Origin: Paenibacillus sp. MMS18-CY102 | GTDB lineage: Bacteria > Bacillota > Bacilli > Paenibacillales > Paenibacillaceae | Assembly (NCBI RefSeq): GCF_009789195.1 | Contig: NZ_WSTC01000018.1 | Span: 54,285 to 118,284 of the forward strand | DNA: 64,000 nt | Direction of reading: 5' to 3' | Part shown: positions 59,592-64,000 of the stretch, one piece after another | How positions within the stretch are numbered: position 1 is the stretch's first letter | Layout: each line of letters starts with the position of its first letter | Position numbers and translations under genes: made by a program | Notes under the pieces: generated by a model | Seen by the model: only the letters and a program-made list of their open reading frames with translations | What the model was told of the DNA's origin: nothing | The model's database searches: none

Positions 59592-59615
59592 CCCCCAAGC
59601 TGCTGGGGGTTTTTC
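59592..59615 (+). terminator. Orphan terminator-like hairpin
   Basis: CCCCCA, loop AGCTGC, TGGGGG, then TTTTT on the plus strand, with no plus-strand gene just upstream. Confidence 0.45.
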
Positions 59616-59691
59616 GTCGGTTCATTAAAAGTATAGCAATAGCCAATTAAACAACAAAATTAAAAATTTCTAAATTGTGTCATGGAAACGA

Positions 59692-59734
59692 TTGACTGCA
59701 TATAAGTGTTAGTGTACTATCTAAGTAGAACACT
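59692..59734 (+). promoter_or_regulatory. Promoter with YtrA-type operator
   Basis: -35 TTGACT (59692-59697), 17-base spacer, -10 TACTAT (59715-59720). The palindrome AGTGTACTA-N6-TAGAACACT (59711-59734, one mismatch) covers the -10. The operon encodes a YtrA-type GntR repressor, so autoregulation is likely. Confidence 0.7.
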
Positions 59735-59768
59735 GGTACAGAGAAAAGGAAAGAGGAGGCTGTTGATT

Positions 59769-60551
59769 ATGAAAGCTTGGTTGGCTTGCTTCGGCAAAGA
59801 ACTTCGGCAAGGGTCGTTCGTGATGATGTCCCAGCGCGTCATCGCTGGGATCGCGGTTGCTGTGGCTGGGTTATCGATTTATCTGGCGTATCGGTACGCA
59901 AGCGGCAATGTGGCTATGCTCTGGGGAATTATTATGGTGGGGATGGTCATATGGCCGGCATGCTATATGCTGTCTAGCTTGCAGCGCGAGCGCAAACGCG
60001 CGCCGCTCTGGCATCAACTGCCGCTGGCAGGCTGGCAGCTGCTGTTGGCCAAATATGCAGCTGCGATCGTGGAATGGTTCATCAGCCTTGCAGCGGCGAC
60101 GGGCATGTTCGCATGGATGTACCATGTGGACCGGCCAACTGGCGGCTGGAAGGTTAGCACCGAGGACGATGTGGTGAATGCACATGATTTCGCGAATTGG
60201 CTGTTAGATTTGTTGGATGGCAAAGGGTATGTGATGCTTGCCGTATATTTGCTCATTGGAGTAGGGCTTGCCGTGCTAGCGGTATTATTCCATACGATCG
60301 CCTCGCTGCTAACCAATCGGCTGGGCAAATGGCGTTGGCTAGCGGCTCTCGCAATCGTGATAGCTTTTGTTTATCTGGATAGCCTCTTCGGGGAAACGAG
60401 CGTGTATGCGGCCATCTTCCAGTGGGGCGCTTCCTATGGTTCCGGAGACGAAACCGTCTATGTAACGGAGATGGTGTGGGGTGTAATCGAGATGGCGGTG
60501 CTGTTCATGATCCCTGCATGGCTGCTTGACCGAAAGGCAGAGGTAGAGTGA
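59769..60551 (+). CDS. ABC-2-type membrane permease
   Basis: A 260-residue protein with about six membrane helices: WLACFGKELRQG at the N terminus, ALVIWPACYMLSSLQRERKRAPLW-like central segment with a typical coupling ERKRAPLWHQLPLAG, and a long loop (about 115-145). It should be the membrane partner of the ATPase two genes downstream. The ATG at 59769 follows GAGGAGG. It belongs to the YtrA-regulated operon class seen in cell-envelope antibiotic response. The stop overlaps the GntR gene. Confidence 0.78.
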   Translation: MKAWLACFGKELRQGSFVMMSQRVIAGIAVAVAGLSIYLAYRYASGNVAMLWGIIMVGMVIWPACYMLSSLQRERKRAPLWHQLPLAGWQLLLAKYAAAIVEWFISLAAATGMFAWMYHVDRPTGGWKVSTEDDVVNAHDFANWLLDLLDGKGYVMLAVYLLIGVGLAVLAVLFHTIASLLTNRLGKWRWLAALAIVIAFVYLDSLFGETSVYAAIFQWGASYGSGDETVYVTEMVWGVIEMAVLFMIPAWLLDRKAEVE

Positions 60552-60952
60552 TGGCGGACAATTTCTCGAATACCCAACCGATTTACTTGCAGATTGTGCA
60601 GCGAATTTGCCGGCAGTTAATTGCACAGGAATATAAGCCGGGAGAAAAGCTGCCCTCTGTGCGCGATATGGCTGTGCAGTACGGCGTTAATCCGAACACG
60701 GTGCAGCGGGTCAATATGGAGCTTGAACGCATTGGCGTCATTGAGAGCAAAAGGGGGCAGGGCATGTTCGTAACGAGCGATACAGGGCAGCTGATGGAGT
60801 TGCGTGAGCGGATTAAGGAAGAGCAGCTGGAGCGTTTTGCAGCGGAGATGAGGGATTTGGGGTATGCGGATGTTGAGATTGTTGAGCATGTGGGCAGTTA
60901 TTTGAAACGCAGCCGGCCATCAGCTGGCGGCAGCGAAGGGGGAGTGCAGTAA
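60551..60952 (+). CDS. GntR-family regulator, YtrA subfamily
   Basis: A 133-residue repressor: the GntR winged helix with PIYLQIVQRICRQLIAQEYK, PGEKLPSVRDMAVQYGVNPN and TVQRVNMELERIGVIESKRG, then a short helical C terminus (about 50 residues) typical of YtrA rather than FadR or HutC proteins. YtrA-type regulators repress ABC transporter operons induced by cell-wall antibiotics. The ATG overlaps the permease stop; the gene overlaps the ATPase start by one base. Confidence 0.88.
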   Translation: MADNFSNTQPIYLQIVQRICRQLIAQEYKPGEKLPSVRDMAVQYGVNPNTVQRVNMELERIGVIESKRGQGMFVTSDTGQLMELRERIKEEQLERFAAEMRDLGYADVEIVEHVGSYLKRSRPSAGGSEGGVQ

Positions 60953-61668
60953 TGCAGCATTCAGCTCGTCCAATTATTTCATTCGAGAGTGTAGGCAAGA
61001 AGTTTCGGCGTAAAGAAGCATTGCGACGCATTAGCCTGGAGCTGGCGCCTGGCCAGATTATTGGCGTCATTGGGACGAACGGCAGCGGCAAGTCAACCTT
61101 GCTCAAGCTGATTGCGGGGCTGCTTCAGCCGTCATCGGGGCAGGTGCATGTTAATGGCAAGCAAGTGACACGATTAACCGCACGGGACGTTGCTTTTTTG
61201 CCCGATCAGGATGTGTTTTATGAGGAGTTTGACCTCGGGCGCACCGTTGATTTTTATGCCAGCGTTTATGAGGATTTTGATTTGCAGAAGGCGCATGAGT
61301 TGATGGAGGCATTCGGATTGGAGCCTCGCCAGCACGCGCGCCGGTTGTCGAAGGGCAATCGCGGACGGTTCAAAATCGTGCTAGCCCTCGCCCGCCGCGC
61401 CCCGCTGATCGTCATGGATGAGCCGTTATCGGGCCTTGACCCACTCGTGCGGGAGTCGATTATTCATTCGATCATCGCCAATATTGATCTGGAGAAGCAA
61501 ACGCTCGTGCTATCGACCCATGAGGTGGATGAGGTAGAGCCGCTGCTGGACCGTGTTCTGCTTATCAGCAACGGCGAGCTGCGCGGATCGGAGACCGTGG
61601 AACAAATTCATGCGGAGTATGCGACGGGGCTGGTTGGGTGGATGAAGCAGCAGCTTGCCGGCAAGTAA
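60952..61668 (+). CDS. ABC transporter ATPase subunit
   Basis: A 238-residue ATPase: Walker A GTNGSGKSTLL, Q-loop region FLPDQDVFYEEFDLG, signature LSKGNRGRFKIVLALAR (LSKGN in place of LSGGQ, as in YtrB-like ATPases), Walker B LIVMDEPLSGLDP, and switch His in LSTHEVDE. It should pair with the permease encoded at the operon start. The ATG overlaps the gntR stop (TAATG). No terminator is evident before the convergent glycosyltransferase gene. Confidence 0.9.
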   Translation: MQHSARPIISFESVGKKFRRKEALRRISLELAPGQIIGVIGTNGSGKSTLLKLIAGLLQPSSGQVHVNGKQVTRLTARDVAFLPDQDVFYEEFDLGRTVDFYASVYEDFDLQKAHELMEAFGLEPRQHARRLSKGNRGRFKIVLALARRAPLIVMDEPLSGLDPLVRESIIHSIIANIDLEKQTLVLSTHEVDEVEPLLDRVLLISNGELRGSETVEQIHAEYATGLVGWMKQQLAGK

Positions 61669-61731
61669 GGGATGGGGCGGGCGGTGCAGGAATGGTTAGC
61701 GTAGAGAGAAGGGGGAGCAGGCTGGCAGCAG

Positions 61732-63399
61732 CTACTCCTCCCATTGAATTAGCCGTGGCTGTGCATCGAGAATAGATTCATATTGTTCCCTCCAGCCATA
61801 TCGGCCGTCAGGGTCTAGGCGCATGTATCGTTCATATTTGGCCTGGCGATCCTTAGGATTCGACCAGCCATAATGCTTAAGGCGAAGCTGGGAAACTTGA
61901 TTGGGCAATTGAAAAATATTGATGGGGAGGCGTCCGCAGTGCTGGGGCGTCTCTTGCCATTCATAGGTGAAATCGGGACGGTACCGCAGCAGGAAGGGGC
62001 GATAGGTGTCATGCGCCCGCCAATAAAAGTCTTCGCGGTAATGGGAGGCATCCCATAAGTCATAAAGCCGGAAGCAGTACATATCGGTGTCTTGCTGAGC
62101 CAATAGGGCGTGTACATCTGCCGCAAAACGCTCCTCGAACTGCTCGTCAGCGTCCAAGCAGAGAATCCATTCCGGCTGGGAAGCGACGGTCTCTGCCCAT
62201 TGCTGTTTGCGCAGCTCAATTTCGTTGCCGAATCGCGATCTGGCGTTACGAATGAGCCGAACGGGAATTCCTTCGAGCTCTTGCAAGCATATAGCGGCAG
62301 TGCCGTCCTCGCTGGCGTCATCGATGATGACCGCTTCATCAATGTAGCGGCGGTGTGAAGCTAGAATTTGGCGGAGGTACCGATCGCTTTCATTGCGTAC
62401 CGCCATAGACAGTGTCAGCTTAGGGCGCTGCTCTTGCAGGATGATGGAGGAGAGGGTGGAAGCTGACGTTGCACTATTGATGCGAAGGTTCAAATCGGCA
62501 GTCATTGCGGCGAAGGAGGCAACTGCTGGCGGCTGCTGGATGGAAGGTGGGGCATGCTCGCGCAAAAATGTTTCGGCGCCTTCCCGGTCTGCTTGCCGGT
62601 AAATATGGAATGCTGGACAATGCGTATCCACGAACAAAGGGTATCCAAGCGCTGCCGCGCGAATGCAAAAATGCCGGTCCTCTCCCCAGAAGGAAAGATT
62701 CGAGATCGGGCCAAAATGAACATTGCCCGCCAGTGCGGCTTGGCTAATTAAAGTAAGGGCGCCAAGCCCGCCTACTTCATAGAGGCCGGGGGTACGCAGC
62801 TTGTTCATGAAAGCGGCATAACGATGGGCTTGTTCTTCATTGGACAGCTTTTCCCCGCGCTGTTGTTCCCACTGGACATACTCGTCGCGCATCCACACTT
62901 GCGGCTGCGCAGCAGATTCAGGTTGCCAGCGCGTCCAGAAGATTTCCGATACGATCGGGCGATCCGCCGATACTAGCCAATGAACGGTGTCCGGGTGCAG
63001 CACGAGGTCGGAGTCGGCGAGCAGCAAGTAATCATATTGCGCCTCGCGGGCATGCGTGAGGAGGCTGTTTTTGAAGGAGGCAACTTTCCAAATGAGCGAT
63101 TCGCTCCACTGATGGGTATATTCTGTGCGCACGTATGCTTCTTCGGATTGCGCAGGTATTGTTAGCATAGTGGCCGCTGGACCCGCCGCTTGGGCGAATT
63201 GCTGGAGCAGCTTGGAGCTGCGGGGATCGTCGTTGTCATCGATAAATCGGTAAGCAACGTCAATCCCATTCGTCCGCAAGCGGAGCAGGGCATGCAGAAA
63301 TAACGCGAGTATGTCGGGCGATTGGCGGATGGGGCTGGCGATTAGCAGCCGGATCGGGCTGCTGGGCGGTGCCTGCCTAGTGTTTTCGGATGTGGCCAT
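61732..63399 (-). CDS. Two-domain glycosyltransferase
   Basis: A 555-residue protein with two GT-A domains. The N-terminal one (about 15-300) has LLLADSDLVLHPDTVHWL with a DSD metal motif and FWGEDRHFCIRAAALGYPLF. The C-terminal one (about 325-545) is GT2-like: LTLSMAVRNESDRYL, IIDDASEDGT, ILCLDADEQFEER. It is followed on the same strand by, and lies downstream of, a collagen-like exosporium-type gene, so it may glycosylate that protein's Thr-rich triplets; that is inference. ATG 63399 with AGGAGGG is chosen. Confidence 0.82.
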   Translation of the reverse strand: MATSENTRQAPPSSPIRLLIASPIRQSPDILALFLHALLRLRTNGIDVAYRFIDDNDDPRSSKLLQQFAQAAGPAATMLTIPAQSEEAYVRTEYTHQWSESLIWKVASFKNSLLTHAREAQYDYLLLADSDLVLHPDTVHWLVSADRPIVSEIFWTRWQPESAAQPQVWMRDEYVQWEQQRGEKLSNEEQAHRYAAFMNKLRTPGLYEVGGLGALTLISQAALAGNVHFGPISNLSFWGEDRHFCIRAAALGYPLFVDTHCPAFHIYRQADREGAETFLREHAPPSIQQPPAVASFAAMTADLNLRINSATSASTLSSIILQEQRPKLTLSMAVRNESDRYLRQILASHRRYIDEAVIIDDASEDGTAAICLQELEGIPVRLIRNARSRFGNEIELRKQQWAETVASQPEWILCLDADEQFEERFAADVHALLAQQDTDMYCFRLYDLWDASHYREDFYWRAHDTYRPFLLRYRPDFTYEWQETPQHCGRLPINIFQLPNQVSQLRLKHYGWSNPKDRQAKYERYMRLDPDGRYGWREQYESILDAQPRLIQWEE

Positions 63400-63437
63400 A
63401 AAGGACCCTCCTAGCACATGGTTAGGCTAGCGGTGGG

Positions 63438-64000
<563 letters not shown>

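Overview
The window looks like chromosomal DNA of a spore-forming Gram-positive bacterium of the Paenibacillaceae, most likely Paenibacillus or a close relative. The signs are a moderate GC content, strong AGGAGG-type ribosome binding sites with many GTG/TTG starts, a complete gerA-type germinant receptor operon, an alpha/beta-type small acid-soluble spore protein, a YheC/D-like spore coat ATP-grasp protein, collagen-like exosporium-type glycoproteins, and regulators of the Rex, Fur, YtrA, PadR and Spo0A type. I see no rRNA, tRNA, prophage, insertion sequence or CRISPR array. All names are from sequence recognition; no database search was possible.

Layout. 1-9.9 kb: the end of a MerR regulator, an MFS exporter, an RlmN-type methyltransferase, a lysoplasmalogenase divergent from a fatty-aldehyde-type dehydrogenase, a CBS protein, a MarR regulator, a decayed stretch with a broken phosphotransferase gene, a coiled-coil protein and a membrane-anchored polysaccharide deacetylase. 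10-14.6 kb: a collagen-like protein, an inverted-repeat block, the DUF1641-ndh operon behind a Rex-type operator, and two proteins of unknown function. 14.7-25.8 kb: ATL-DbpA, a molybdopterin oxidoreductase, an ECF sigma/anti-sigma pair, a three-gene cluster (His-rich membrane protein, lipoprotein, glycosylase-like protein), a membrane-anchored methyltransferase, a cold shock gene behind a terminator-like leader, and an SLH protein. 25.8-39.5 kb: a repeat-rich gap, an Fsr-type exporter divergent from AraC, a beta-propeller protein, an Rrf2-DoxX-FrnE cluster, an SASP, a second repeat-rich gap, a Fur-controlled iron-siderophore binding lipoprotein, a metallophosphoesterase, a serine hydrolase, the YheC/D-like protein, a kinase-fold protein lacking catalytic residues, and a TVP38 protein.

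39.5-64 kb: a split ThrE-type exporter, a heterodimeric ABC multidrug exporter (BmrC/BmrD-like) preceded by a 25-codon leader and a terminator, an orphan sporulation-type histidine kinase, LipL, a MATE pump, a lipoprotein, a gerA-type operon with a fourth small gene, a Gmad2 lipoprotein, a GNAT, the PadR-DUF1700-DUF4097 trio, a frameshifted DUF1963 gene, a permease-YtrA-ATPase operon with its operator on the promoter, a two-domain glycosyltransferase, and a BclB-like collagen protein running off the window end.

The most interesting item is the leader at 40941-41281. It has a promoter, a short peptide gene and three mutually exclusive pairing segments ending in an intrinsic terminator, upstream of the ABC exporter. 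This is a classic ribosome-mediated attenuator layout and resembles bmrB-bmrCD of Bacillus subtilis. Also notable are a dispersed 19-bp palindrome family (CATTGYA-N5-TRCAATG), a second hairpin family (TAGGGCAG...CTGCCCTA), the terminator inside the cold shock leader, and the fourth small gene of the germination operon.
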